Positions 54,858-62,936 are shown, counted from the first letter of the stretch. The stretch: DNA of 64,000 nt from Pleomorphomonas sp. T1.2MG-36 (GCF_950100655.1 NZ_CATNLY010000001.1:372001-436000); one strand, 5' to 3'. Notes: generated by a model from the letters alone, not told the origin. A program made the numbers and translations.

Positions 54858-55086
54858 CAAACTGAAATCGCTTGCAAATCAAGCTATTGGCGACAGCGGC
54901 ATCATGATCGCGGTCGGGTGGCTGATCACTGAGATGATCGGCATTAGCAATGCTGTTTTCGCGGTCATTGCCGTAATCTACGCGTTCGCCGCTGCAACTA
55001 AATCCGACAAAATCGCGCTCGGCGTGGCGTTCTGTGTTGTCATCGTCGCGGCCGGCTGGATCTCGAAATCTGGTCTCCTAACCTGA
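54850..55086 (+). CDS. Small two-pass membrane protein
   Basis: The 78-residue product MINKLKSLANQAIGDSGIMI... has two or three hydrophobic segments (about 17-33, 35-48, 56-70) with a basic N-terminus and a charged TKSDK loop. Its ATG lies inside the previous gene (GAGGTGCGCC just upstream). No family recognised; membrane location is evident. Confidence 0.65.
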   Translation: MINKLKSLANQAIGDSGIMIAVGWLITEMIGISNAVFAVIAVIYAFAAATKSDKIALGVAFCVVIVAAGWISKSGLLT

Positions 55087-55251
55087 CCGCCAGCAGTCAT
55101 CAGGCTTTTTCCTTACATCGAGTCCGGATCGGGTTGACGCTCATGCCCAAGCGCCAGCGTGTCGCCGTGCGACAGGCAGCTACCCGCCCGGATCGACGAT
55201 ATCGGAGGCCATGATGACCGCCACAGGCGGTCGGGAACAGGAGCAAGTTCG

Positions 55252-55365
55252 ATGTCCTACCGCCTTCGCCGCGCCCTCGCCGCCGTTCTCTACGCCCTCG
55301 CACCCGCGATAACCCTCGCATGGTTCCTCGCGATCCTGGCGTTCGTCGCGTGGCTCGGTCACTGA
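55252..55365 (+). CDS. Short single-pass membrane peptide
   Basis: A 37-residue ORF, MSYRLRRALAAVLYALAPAI... ending AFVAWLGH, with one long hydrophobic segment and a basic N-terminus. CAGGAG lies about 8-9 bp upstream of the ATG. An overlapping ORF from 55211 in another frame is possible. Too short for family assignment. Confidence 0.4.
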   Translation: MSYRLRRALAAVLYALAPAITLAWFLAILAFVAWLGH

Positions 55366-55375
55366 GGAGGCCGCC

Positions 55376-55480
55376 ATGCACTACCGCATCCGCGATCACT
55401 GGGCCGAAATCGCAGCCCTCCTGCCGATCCTGACGCCGATCACCACTTTGATTGCCCTTCACCTCGCGGGCGCTTTATAG
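55376..55480 (+). CDS. Short single-pass membrane peptide
   Basis: A 34-residue ORF beginning MHYRIRDHWAEIAALLPILT and ending LHLAGAL. GAGGAGG lies 5 bp upstream of the ATG, a strong signal. It starts 11 bp after the previous short peptide. Hydrophobic C-terminal half. No family. Confidence 0.4.
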   Translation: MHYRIRDHWAEIAALLPILTPITTLIALHLAGAL

Positions 55481-55505
55481 CGCTCGCTCTTCTGGATATA
55501 TTTCA

Positions 55506-55769
55506 ATGAAATCAGTTGCTTGTGGACTCCTGGCATGCAGCATTTGCCCGCTCATAAAGACAGTCGCCGAGGCCGCCGCCGCGATTGCTGTGCAAATGCG
55601 GGCCGAGGGCGCGACGGATGCTGAGATCATCGACGCCGTCGAGGTCGCGGGGCTGACGATCTGCGGTCACTGCCCAGACGACGACGACATTGAGGCCGAA
55701 ATCGTAGGCGATCTCGTGACTGTGAATCTCGCCCCTCGTGGACCAGTGCCCGCGTTCTACGCTCACTGA
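55506..55769 (+). CDS. Unknown small protein with Cys motifs
   Basis: The 87-residue product MKSVACGLLACSICPLIKTV... has Cys near the start (ACGLLACSIC) and ICGHCPDDDD later, which could bind a metal. The rest is acidic. The Shine-Dalgarno sequence is poor, so the start is uncertain. No family recognised. Confidence 0.5.
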   Translation: MKSVACGLLACSICPLIKTVAEAAAAIAVQMRAEGATDAEIIDAVEVAGLTICGHCPDDDDIEAEIVGDLVTVNLAPRGPVPAFYAH

Positions 55770-55786
55770 ACAAGAAAGGAAGCCGG

Positions 55787-56161
55787 ATGAAAAACAGTGA
55801 CTTGAGCTTCAAAGCATTTCGCGATGGTATCGGAGGCGAGCTGCTGCGTCGCGTCTTGCCGATGATCCCGATCGACACCATCGAGACCTGGGCCGGCCTC
55901 CAGGACGCGGTCATTGCCAAACGGATAGCGTGGAACGCCGAAGGCCGCGCGGCGGACTGGTACTCCCAAGTGGTCGGAGTGCCTGAAATGCTGGAGATGG
56001 GCGACTTCCCGCGCTTTGTGGTCGCTGCCGCTCTCATGGCCGCCGGCGATGTCGATGCCGCCGAGGCAGTCGGCGGACGCCACAATGTCCTATGGAGAAT
56101 TAGCTGCTTACCGCCAGAATATCGCCGTGCTTTCGCCGCCGCGATCATGAAGACAGATTGA
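55787..56161 (+). CDS. Unknown protein, last of the small-gene run
   Basis: The 124-residue product MKNSDLSFKAFRDGIGGELLR... is helical. AAAGGAAG lies 4-5 bp upstream of the ATG. It starts 17 bp after the previous gene and ends at the bidirectional terminator shared with the DotA/TraY gene. No family recognised. Confidence 0.6.
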   Translation: MKNSDLSFKAFRDGIGGELLRRVLPMIPIDTIETWAGLQDAVIAKRIAWNAEGRAADWYSQVVGVPEMLEMGDFPRFVVAAALMAAGDVDAAEAVGGRHNVLWRISCLPPEYRRAFAAAIMKTD

Positions 56162-56182
56162 CGTGGGTCGTGACTGAAAACA

Positions 56183-56212
56183 AAAGGGGCGGCACAAATG
56201 AACCGCCTCTTT
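56183..56212. terminator. Bidirectional terminator
   Basis: AAAGGGGCGG (56183-56192) pairs with CCGCCTCTTT (56203-56212) with one G·T position and a 10-nt loop; A- and T-rich flanks on both sides. It lies between the convergent small-gene run and the DotA/TraY-family gene. Confidence 0.75.
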
Positions 56213-56218
56213 TCTTTA

Positions 56219-58348
56219 TCAATTCGGCCGTGATACTCCCGGCCCCGCCGACGCCCCAGCCCCATCTCCATGGATCGGTGTTGCCGACGCCGATTTCGTG
56301 CCGCCCCCTTTGACTCCCGGTAGCCCTCCGCGACCCATGCCGCCGAGCCGCCCGCCGATCGCACCCATGATCACCGCGCCGCCCTCGCCCTCACGCCAGG
56401 ACGATATCTGCAATCCGAGCCACTGCCCGACGCGTTCTGGAGCGGTCAGGATCGACCGGAAAATGAAATGGAACGCGACAAATTGGACCACGACGACAAG
56501 TATTCCATAGACCAAAACACCTGATACCCCGAGCGTATAACCGACTATCGCTGCGTCAGAGGCGAATGAAAAAGAGTATTTCAGAAAATTCAGTCCAACA
56601 ATGCTGACGGATATTGCCGCTACATATGCCACCACGATGATCGCCGGGCGGAGTAAAATCGAGATGAACAGCGATCCATATCCATATACCTGTGCGCGAT
56701 CGACGAAGCTCCCACCATCAAGCCTCAGATGCCCGAACGCCCAGACAAGGACCGCGATCGAAGCGACTAGTTGCTCTAAGCCCCATGTGAGATATGCGAA
56801 AGTAACATAAATCCATGGAATCATTGGGTTAATATATTGCAGCATGACCCCGGCACCATATGCTGCCGCGATCGCAGGCCATCCCGCGCGCATCAGAAAA
56901 TCGAACACCGAGCCCGCCGCAGACCCGAAAAAGTGTGCACCTCCCGACGCCGCCGCTCCGACCCCAAACGCCGTTTCTGACGCCACCAGTAAGTGATTTC
57001 CGGTATTCATGAGATCTGAAATCGGATCTGCCGAAAACCCGTTATACTGTGTAAAATAGTCTTTGAGCGGCTGAGTAATGCTTTGAGTTATTTTCGAGAA
57101 CGTTGATTCCGCATCGTCATCAGCCTGCGTCCGGAGATCATCAGCCTCCAACCTGACATCCTCGCCTTCCACAAGTATTTGATTGTCAATGAGTCTCAGC
57201 GCCTCTCCGATGCTCGATCCATATAGCCCCCATGCGGCCGAATCGGGTCGGGTTATCGTCGGCTTTTCAGCCGCCGCCGACGCCGCCGCCAGATTCAACG
57301 TGCCGAGTATGCGATAGTATCCGCCAACGCAGGGCCAGCCGCATGCTCTGACATGCTCAACGAGTTTTTCCCTGAGCCCCGTGTCCGATGCTGTTGCCGT
57401 CGACCGCGCGGCGAGTGAAATCGTGCGGTCATAATCACTAGCAATATCGTTAAGACGCACAACGAGCCGGCCAACTAAAGCGCCGCTGTTTCGCCACGAC
57501 GCGACGATCGATTTATTCAGTGTGTCGGTGTCTCCCGATGACCTCGGAGAAGAGCCGGGCGCGTCAAACACGGGTGCAATCGACTCTCCGATGCTCATAT
57601 CTCGGATGGCCGTTACCGCAGCCGCAACCGCCTGCCTCCGCGTCGTTCCGAAATCTCCGAAATTTTCAGGGTTCGAAACTGTCAAGGAGCCGCACGCCGG
57701 ACCATAGTCCCATGCGTATCCGCTGACTCGCCCTGCCTCCGTGACCTCGTTGGTCCACCAACTCCGCCGTTCACCGCTCTGGATCGCTATCCCAGATGCG
57801 GCCGGAATCCGCGCCGCTGGAGTGGTCTCCTCCCCGAGCGTCCGCCCAGCCCGCAATCGCACGGCCAAGCAGACCTCGGCGCGCACCAACCCATAAACGA
57901 GCGATTGCCCGGAGCCTGAAATCGGTAACGATGAATTGCCTGAAACCGTTGCGTTTTCAACATATTGCAGAGCGACCGCGTTTCCCAGATTGGCGCTAAT
58001 CGTTGCCACTTCTTTGACAAGATAGTGGACGCCGGAGAGACCTACCGCGCTGATCGGAACGAGCATTCCGAATCCGATGACGGGTCGGAGCGCCATCCAA
58101 GCGCCGGACGATGAATCCGATATCGGCCGTCCGGTTCTCGCAGCGCCCACGATCTCGCTGAGGATGCCATAGCCCATCCACAGAGCGCCGATGATCACCA
58201 GGCCGGATGCAATGATTCCGAGCAGCGCAGATACCGACGATGCCTCCGTGGCCGTGCCGAAAATCGCATCGATCATCCGACCTGACCAGTCCGATGCGGG
58301 GAGCGATCTGAATAGGTCCGGAGCGGCGGTTATGTCGATCGAGCTCAT
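56219..58348 (-). CDS. DotA/TraY-family membrane protein
   Basis: A 709-residue protein from ATG 58348 (GGGAG 8 bp upstream; the longer frame to 58618 covers the MobC-like gene and is rejected). Features fit DotA/TraY: membrane segments near residues 38-65 and 95-120 with GAWMALRPVIGFGMLVPIS, a large extracytoplasmic region of ~300 residues with Cys (MSTYYCNAL-type not seen; AEVCLAVR, ACGWPCVGGYY present), then a cluster of about five segments (MIPWIYVTFAYLTWGLEQLV; IVAYVAAISVSIVGLNFL in two parts). The tail is Gly-rich. In I-type T4SSs TraY/DotA is an inner-membrane component. Here it is alone, with no other T4SS gene, and coupled to the MobC-like gene by an ATGA overlap. Confidence 0.8.
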   Translation of the reverse strand: MSSIDITAAPDLFRSLPASDWSGRMIDAIFGTATEASSVSALLGIIASGLVIIGALWMGYGILSEIVGAARTGRPISDSSSGAWMALRPVIGFGMLVPISAVGLSGVHYLVKEVATISANLGNAVALQYVENATVSGNSSLPISGSGQSLVYGLVRAEVCLAVRLRAGRTLGEETTPAARIPAASGIAIQSGERRSWWTNEVTEAGRVSGYAWDYGPACGSLTVSNPENFGDFGTTRRQAVAAAVTAIRDMSIGESIAPVFDAPGSSPRSSGDTDTLNKSIVASWRNSGALVGRLVVRLNDIASDYDRTISLAARSTATASDTGLREKLVEHVRACGWPCVGGYYRILGTLNLAAASAAAEKPTITRPDSAAWGLYGSSIGEALRLIDNQILVEGEDVRLEADDLRTQADDDAESTFSKITQSITQPLKDYFTQYNGFSADPISDLMNTGNHLLVASETAFGVGAAASGGAHFFGSAAGSVFDFLMRAGWPAIAAAYGAGVMLQYINPMIPWIYVTFAYLTWGLEQLVASIAVLVWAFGHLRLDGGSFVDRAQVYGYGSLFISILLRPAIIVVAYVAAISVSIVGLNFLKYSFSFASDAAIVGYTLGVSGVLVYGILVVVVQFVAFHFIFRSILTAPERVGQWLGLQISSWREGEGGAVIMGAIGGRLGGMGRGGLPGVKGGGTKSASATPIHGDGAGASAGPGVSRPN

Positions 58349-58605
58349 TGTCCCGGCTCCCCGATCGCGAGCGACGAGCCATCGAAGAGCCGCTTGTCGC
58401 GATCGGCGACATGTCGGCCGAGGATTCCGCGCACCGTCGATCCGTCGATTTCCCCCGCCCGCATCGCCGCCAAAACAGCTCCGCCGATGATGATTTTCCG
58501 GCGAGAGTCGTCGGCCCGCTTCGCCGATTTCAATGCGGTTTCGGTGTGAGCCAGGCGGCTTTCGAGTTCGGCCTTTCGCTGTTTCAGCGCCGACAAATCG
58601 ACCAT
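58345..58605 (-). CDS. MobC-like mobilization protein
   Basis: The 86-residue protein MVDLSALKQRKAELESRLAHTE... has an N-terminal coiled coil and then RRKIIIGGAVLAAMRAGE with a short C-terminal half ending RDKRLFDG. This is the layout of small MobC/relaxosome proteins beside MobA/MobL relaxases. GGAGG lies 5-6 bp upstream of the ATG. It is divergent from the relaxase across the oriT candidate and overlaps the DotA/TraY start by 4 bp. Confidence 0.8.
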   Translation of the reverse strand: MVDLSALKQRKAELESRLAHTETALKSAKRADDSRRKIIIGGAVLAAMRAGEIDGSTVRGILGRHVADRDKRLFDGSSLAIGEPGQ

Positions 58606-59023
58606 GTAATCCCTCCAAAGTTGCCTTTCCGTTTGAGATTATAATTCACCTGATATTGCGCCGGCACAAGTACGGTAGGAAGATGAAACCCATGAAGACA
58701 TTCCTGAAAGGCGCGCTTAAGCGTCACAAGTGACGCAGCTTGCCTGTCTGGAGACTTCTGGAGGTGGATTACATGTTCGGACGGCGCTTAAACTCTACAT
58801 TCGGCGCGAGTGATACGGCCGGAGTCCGTTTTCAAGGCCGTTTTATACTCGAAAACCCGTGCATTGATTTCGCCCCTGAATTTGAGCCGACGCTTAAGTG
58901 CCCCGATGTTTTCCCCGCAGTCGAAAACCGTTCCGACTGCCCCTCGAACAACGGATTTTCGAGGTCTCAGGACCTCTCGAATCCGTCATCGGCTATCATG
59001 GACCGACGCTTAAGAGCCCGCCC
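58606..59023. other. oriT candidate between mobC-like gene and relaxase
   Basis: About 420 bp between divergent mobilization genes. Three adjacent inverted repeats: CAGTCG/CGACTG (58918-58939), CCTCGA/TCGAGG (58942-58964) and GAGGTC-TCAG-GACCTC (58961-58976). The word CGCTTAA recurs four times: in the palindrome CGCTTAAGCG (58714-58723), at 58785, and within an exact CCGACGCTTAAG repeat at 58887-58898 and 59003-59014. A tiny ORF (58693-58734, MKTFLKGALKRHK) has AGGAAG 9 bp upstream and could be a leader peptide. The nic site is not identified. Confidence 0.6.
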
Positions 59024-60823
59024 ATGACATCGCTCCCCGCATCCGAAGCCCTGTTTCACCTCAGTGCAAAAGTGATTCAGCGGTCGAAAGGCCGTAGCAC
59101 CACGGCCGCCGCCGCATACCGTTCCGCGAGCGTGATCGTCGACTCCCGGACCGGCAAGGAATTCGATTTCAGCCGCAAGCGCCATGTCGTCGAGAGTTTC
59201 GTCCTTGCCCCCGAAAACGCTCCCGCGTGGTCCTTGGATCGCGCGGAACTCTGGAATCGGGTTGAGGCGGCCGAGCGTCGTCGCGATGCCGTCTGCGCCC
59301 GCGAAGTCGAACTGAGCATCCCTCGCGACCTCCCTCGCGAGGGATGGCGTGAATTCGTCGAGGCCGTTGTCGCGCCGTATATCGATGCCGGTGCCGTCGC
59401 CGATGTTGCCATCCATTGTCCCCGTGCCGCTGACGGCCAGGAACAGCCCCACGCCCACATTATGCTCACCCCGAGGCGGCTCGATTCCGCGACCGAAACC
59501 GGATTCGCGGCGACCCGGAACGCTGACCTTGCCCGCTTATTCGAATCCGGCGGCCGGCAGGGCGGTGAGCGTGGCCAGGCGCTCAAAATCGAACGGTCCC
59601 GTGTGGCCGACATCGTCAACGGCCTTCTCCGCGATGCCGGTTCTCAACGCCGTGCCGATGCTCGGAGCTACGCCGCGCGCAACGACCCACGCGAGCCCGA
59701 ACCGCAAATCGGCGAGCGTCGAATGGCGTCGGTTCGCCGCCGACGGCTGCATGATCGGCGGACGGCCGCTGTTGGTGCCATGCGTCAACATCGAGAAACA
59801 TTGTCAGAACTACAAAAAACGGAGGGTGAAATGTCCCAGATGAAACGAGGATTCCCACGGCTCTCGTCGTCGGAGGCGAAGACAGACTACAAGACGGGCC
59901 TACTCCGCCAGCGATTCCCCGACTTCGATCCGTTGCCCTTCGCAGCCGACATCAACCTTGTTGATGTTCGCCGCCGCGATCGCACCCGCATCCAGACTAG
60001 TGATGGAGGCTGGGTCGAGGTGCGTGGCAGCCGGGTCTCCGTTTGGGGGCCGACCGGATCGGCGACGATGCTCGCCAGTGCACTTTCCGAAACCGTCATC
60101 GGGTCCAGGGGTGTCGTCACTCATCTCGAAAAAACCGCCGCTGTCGGGCGCCGAGACGGTCGCCCGGTGCCCCTCACCGAATTCGCCGTTACCACCCTCG
60201 CGGATGCATGGCGAGAGAGAGGCTACCACGACGTTACCGAGGGTCCCGACGGGGCTTGGATCGCGGTCGGCGAGAGTCGTCTCCGTGATATCGGCGACTA
60301 TGTAGCCGTCCATGGCGCTCTCAGCGACGAGGCCGTTCGTGCCCTTGTAGAAAAAGCGGCGGACGAATGGGGCGGGCAGCTTGAATCGCACGGTCCAGAA
60401 AAATTCCGCGAAAATCTCTGGCTCGAAGCGCAGCGTCAGGGCGTGACCGTCATCGGCTACACCGCATCCGACGACCTCAGACAAAAATGGGAAGCCGAGG
60501 TTGCTCAAAAGCAGGCCGACGAACAGGTCCTCGCTGGCGTCCGTCGGGTCGCGTCCGAGGCCGATCTCCTGATCGCCGCCGCCACAGGCGACCTCGAATC
60601 CGTCGAAAAGCTCGATCCGGATTTGAAAAAATTCGTCAGCTCATATCTCGACGACAACCAGCGAGCCGAACTCGCTAAACAGCGTCCGCTCGACATCGTC
60701 GCCGAGCTGGATAACTGGCGCGCTAAAGGCAGTGCCGAAGCCGATCACGATCCCGATGCCCTTGGCTCGATCGCCAAACCAACCGTCGAAGCCCCGACGC
60801 CGGACGAACAGCGGCCGACGTGA
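59024..60823 (+). CDS. MobA/MobL (MobQ-type) relaxase with LPD7-like C-terminal domain
   Basis: The 599-residue protein from ATG 59024 has the MobQ relaxase N-terminus: HLSAKVIQRSKGRSTTAAAAYRSA (about 9-32, in parts), VVESFVLAPENAPAW, the nearby ELWNRVE, and the metal-binding EQPHAHIMLTPR. It nicks oriT and leads the strand to the recipient. Residues ~270-480 resemble a large-polyvalent-protein-associated (LPD7-like) domain; the last ~80 residues (ASEADLLIAAATGDLESVEK...) are duplicated in the next gene. Inside, at 59831, an in-frame ATG has GGAGGGTGAA just upstream and may start a shorter product of 331 residues. Confidence 0.9.
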   Translation: MTSLPASEALFHLSAKVIQRSKGRSTTAAAAYRSASVIVDSRTGKEFDFSRKRHVVESFVLAPENAPAWSLDRAELWNRVEAAERRRDAVCAREVELSIPRDLPREGWREFVEAVVAPYIDAGAVADVAIHCPRAADGQEQPHAHIMLTPRRLDSATETGFAATRNADLARLFESGGRQGGERGQALKIERSRVADIVNGLLRDAGSQRRADARSYAARNDPREPEPQIGERRMASVRRRRLHDRRTAAVGAMRQHRETLSELQKTEGEMSQMKRGFPRLSSSEAKTDYKTGLLRQRFPDFDPLPFAADINLVDVRRRDRTRIQTSDGGWVEVRGSRVSVWGPTGSATMLASALSETVIGSRGVVTHLEKTAAVGRRDGRPVPLTEFAVTTLADAWRERGYHDVTEGPDGAWIAVGESRLRDIGDYVAVHGALSDEAVRALVEKAADEWGGQLESHGPEKFRENLWLEAQRQGVTVIGYTASDDLRQKWEAEVAQKQADEQVLAGVRRVASEADLLIAAATGDLESVEKLDPDLKKFVSSYLDDNQRAELAKQRPLDIVAELDNWRAKGSAEADHDPDALGSIAKPTVEAPTPDEQRPT

Positions 60824-60879
60824 TCCGTATTTCGTTCGTCACGAAAACAATGGTTGAACTGCAAAAAATGGAGGAAGAA

Positions 60880-61236
60880 ATGACACAATTTGACATGGAC
60901 TGGTATGAGAGCGAAGAAGAGTTTCTTGCCAATGTCAAGGAACTCTCAAAAGACGCCGATTTGCTCGTCAACGCCGCAAGAGGCAACCAGGAGGCCTTTA
61001 AAAAACTGGATGTAGGATTGCAGGCATTCGTTGGCTCGTATCTCGACGACAAGCAGCGTGCCAAACTCGCGCAGATGCAACCGATTGATATCGTTGATGA
61101 TATCGAATATTGGGGTAAAGTCGGGCGGGAGGAGCTTCAGAACATTTACGATGCCCGCGACGAGGGATTCGATGTTCCATTCCCGAGTGTTTCCGCCCCC
61201 ACCCCCGCGCCGGACCAGGCGTGGAGGCCGAAATGA
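60880..61236 (+). CDS. Protein homologous to the relaxase C-terminal tail
   Basis: The 118-residue product from ATG 60880 (GGAGG 5 bp upstream) is MTQFDMDWYESEEEFLANV... . Its centre, KDADLLVNAARGNQEAFKKL and FVGSYLDDKQRAKLAQMQP, matches the relaxase tail (SEADLLIAAATGDLESVEKL and FVSSYLDDNQRAELAKQRP) at about half of the positions. The frame is open back to GTG 60820, overlapping the relaxase stop. An accessory or competitor of the relaxase tail is plausible; function unknown. Confidence 0.75.
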   Translation: MTQFDMDWYESEEEFLANVKELSKDADLLVNAARGNQEAFKKLDVGLQAFVGSYLDDKQRAKLAQMQPIDIVDDIEYWGKVGREELQNIYDARDEGFDVPFPSVSAPTPAPDQAWRPK

Positions 61237-61802
61237 AAAACGCTCGGGCCAGCGACGACATGGTGCGGATCTACGTCGGCCGCCGCGCGAGCGGTCGGCC
61301 CGTTCCCGGCTGGGAAAAGGCGGTTTTGTTTCTCCCCGGCAACTGGATCGGCTGGACGACGATCACCGAGACCGAGGCAAAACAGGCCGATCCCGATGAA
61401 CTCGTTCGATGCCGTCGAACGCCGGCGCAGCGCTGGGACGACTGGTTAGGTCCGAATATGACCGTGGCCGACGACATCGAGCTGCAGGCGTTTTTCGCAA
61501 CCGTTCCTGACGACGAATGGCCTCGGCTGGCCATCGCCGTTCGTCGTTCGCAGCGACAGGCCGCCGCCGCATGGCATGCTGCGGGTGCCCGCCTGATCGC
61601 CGCCGCGACCCGAAACCGACGCGGCCCCGCTTCCCCCGCATCGAGCCTGTTCCGGGAGCGTGGCACCGGACGGCGATCATTGCTCAAACTGATCACGCCG
61701 GATCGCTCGACATCCGGCCCGAAACCCGCAGCAACTCAGAAATCGAGTCCGACATGCGCATCATCATTGCCGCTCTCATCGCCATCGGATTCGCAACTCT
61801 GA
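61233..61802 (+). CDS. Unknown protein, possible frameshift near the C-terminus
   Basis: The ORF from ATG 61233 (GGAGG 5 bp upstream; ATGA overlap with the previous stop) encodes MKNARASDDMVRIYVGRRAS..., with WEKAVLFLPGNWIGWTTITE and DEWPRLAIAVRRSQRQAAAAWH. After about residue 130 the sequence becomes Ser/Pro/Thr-rich with poor third-position GC, while the frame shifted by +2 (61613 onwards) becomes protein-like and continues to 61927. A frameshift around 61610-61630 (natural, programmed or sequencing) is possible. No family recognised. Confidence 0.5.
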   Translation: MKNARASDDMVRIYVGRRASGRPVPGWEKAVLFLPGNWIGWTTITETEAKQADPDELVRCRRTPAQRWDDWLGPNMTVADDIELQAFFATVPDDEWPRLAIAVRRSQRQAAAAWHAAGARLIAAATRNRRGPASPASSLFRERGTGRRSLLKLITPDRSTSGPKPAATQKSSPTCASSLPLSSPSDSQL

Positions 61803-61927
61803 TTTCGGCCGCCTCTGCGACCGCGAATACGGATTCGGCAATCTACATCTGGCGATATCGAGCCGTCATCATCCCGTCGTCGCAGCCATCGGATGATGAC
61901 GGTGGAACTGGGACGATGGGCGATTGA
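61754..61927 (+). CDS. Short secreted or membrane peptide (may be the shifted end of the previous gene)
   Basis: From ATG 61754 the 57-residue ORF reads MRIIIAALIAIGFATLIS then AASATANTDSA, a good signal-peptide shape with possible cleavage after ATA, and an acidic Ser/Asp/Gly-rich end. No ribosome-binding site is clear. The same frame is protein-like for about 45 codons upstream, so it could be the C-terminus of the preceding gene after a frameshift. Confidence 0.4.
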   Translation: MRIIIAALIAIGFATLISAASATANTDSAIYIWRYRAVIIPSSQPSDDDGGTGTMGD

Positions 61928-62014
61928 ATTTTAAGGGTGAACATCCGGTTGTATGTATATTTGCGGCTGTAATTTCACTAAAGAGCGCTACTCATAGATA
62001 CATTCAAAAAATGG

Positions 62015-62662
62015 GTGGCTTCGATGCTCGATGCGTTCGATTGTGCAATCAGCGCGTGGTCTTCGGCAAAGCCGAACGATGTCCAATCGGTTTTCGGTCT
62101 CTTCGACCGATGCGAGCGGATTGCCGACTCCTCGACGAACATAACAGTCTACAATGTTGCGGAGTCTGACCCCTACGATTTTCGTCTTGAAGCCCGGCGT
62201 CATAATGTCGATATGCGGGCGAAATGGACACGCCTCGGCGAGTACGCCGACGCGACCTACGTGCAGTCCTCGCTAGTGCCGTTTTATCTCGACGCCCGTG
62301 AGAGTGCGGCTCCGGCAATGGATACCGTCCGGACGAGAATCCAGGATGTTTTCGCAGTCTACGACCGCTTGCTACTGCCATGTGGCGGCAACAAGAAACG
62401 GGCTGAATTCCTGCTGTCCTTCACGAAGACTCGGCTGGTCATCCCGCTTTCGCCACGGTTTCAACCGCTCTCGGGCGAGGACTCGACGGTTCTGTCTTTG
62501 CTCGCCCAAGGCCATTCCCGGAACGCCATCGCCGCCCATCTCCGGCTATCCATGCGGACGATCGATGCCATCTTCGATCGGCTATCCGAACGGTTCGGAG
62601 CCGCGACCGAGGCGCAACTTATTGCCATGGCAATTGCCCAGGAAATCGTTCGCGAAGCATAG
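62015..62662 (+). CDS. LuxR-family transcriptional regulator
   Basis: The 215-residue protein (GTG 62015; an ATG at 62024 is an alternative) has a C-terminal LuxR-type HTH: LSGEDSTVLSLLAQGHSRNAIAAHLRLSMRTIDAIFDRLSERFGA in three helices (about 150-195). The N-terminal part, with PYDFRLEARRHNVDMRAKW, may be a PAS-like sensor. The HTH motif has the usual G-x-S...I A-x-L-x-x-S...T pattern. It ends 20 bp before a terminator, close to the right end of the element, and may control element genes. Confidence 0.82.
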   Translation: MASMLDAFDCAISAWSSAKPNDVQSVFGLFDRCERIADSSTNITVYNVAESDPYDFRLEARRHNVDMRAKWTRLGEYADATYVQSSLVPFYLDARESAAPAMDTVRTRIQDVFAVYDRLLLPCGGNKKRAEFLLSFTKTRLVIPLSPRFQPLSGEDSTVLSLLAQGHSRNAIAAHLRLSMRTIDAIFDRLSERFGAATEAQLIAMAIAQEIVREA

Positions 62663-62682
62663 GGGGCGCCGGTGCCGAATGC

Positions 62683-62714
62683 AAAAAAGCGGTCCAAACG
62701 GGCCGCTCTTTTTT
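62683..62714 (+). terminator. Rho-independent terminator of the LuxR gene
   Basis: AGCGGTCC (62688-62695), loop AAAC, GGGCCGCT (62700-62707) with one T·G pair, followed by CTTTTTT. An A run precedes it, so it may act in both directions. Confidence 0.85.
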
Positions 62715-62793
62715 ACCCCTCAAGGGGAATGAAAACTTGAGGCCATTGAGCTTGGCTCTGGCTTTATTCTAACCCCTCGTGGGGGACCGAAAC
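62714..62793. repeat. Two CRISPR-repeat-like units, degenerate
   Basis: Two 23-bp units at 62714-62736 and 62771-62793 share ACCCCTC, a GGGG block and a final AAAC, with a small palindrome CCCCTC..GGGG in each and a 34-bp space. They differ at 8 of 23 positions. No cas genes and no third unit are present. They may be chance hairpins; the resemblance to CRISPR repeats ending in GAAAC is only partial. Confidence 0.3.
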
Positions 62794-62936
62794 AGTCTAT
62801 GTCGTCATCGACATAATCAGCGTGCCATCGCCTTTCACTCGTTCATATTGGTAGTATTACCAACCCCTGCCCGTCACCATAACTCGTCATGGGCATGCCC
62901 GATTTTCGGCGTTGACGAGGCGGTTTCCGGGCGGCA

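Noticed and set aside
62714..62793. True CRISPR array
   Set aside because: Only two units with 8 of 23 differences and no cas genes; kept only as a low-interest finding.
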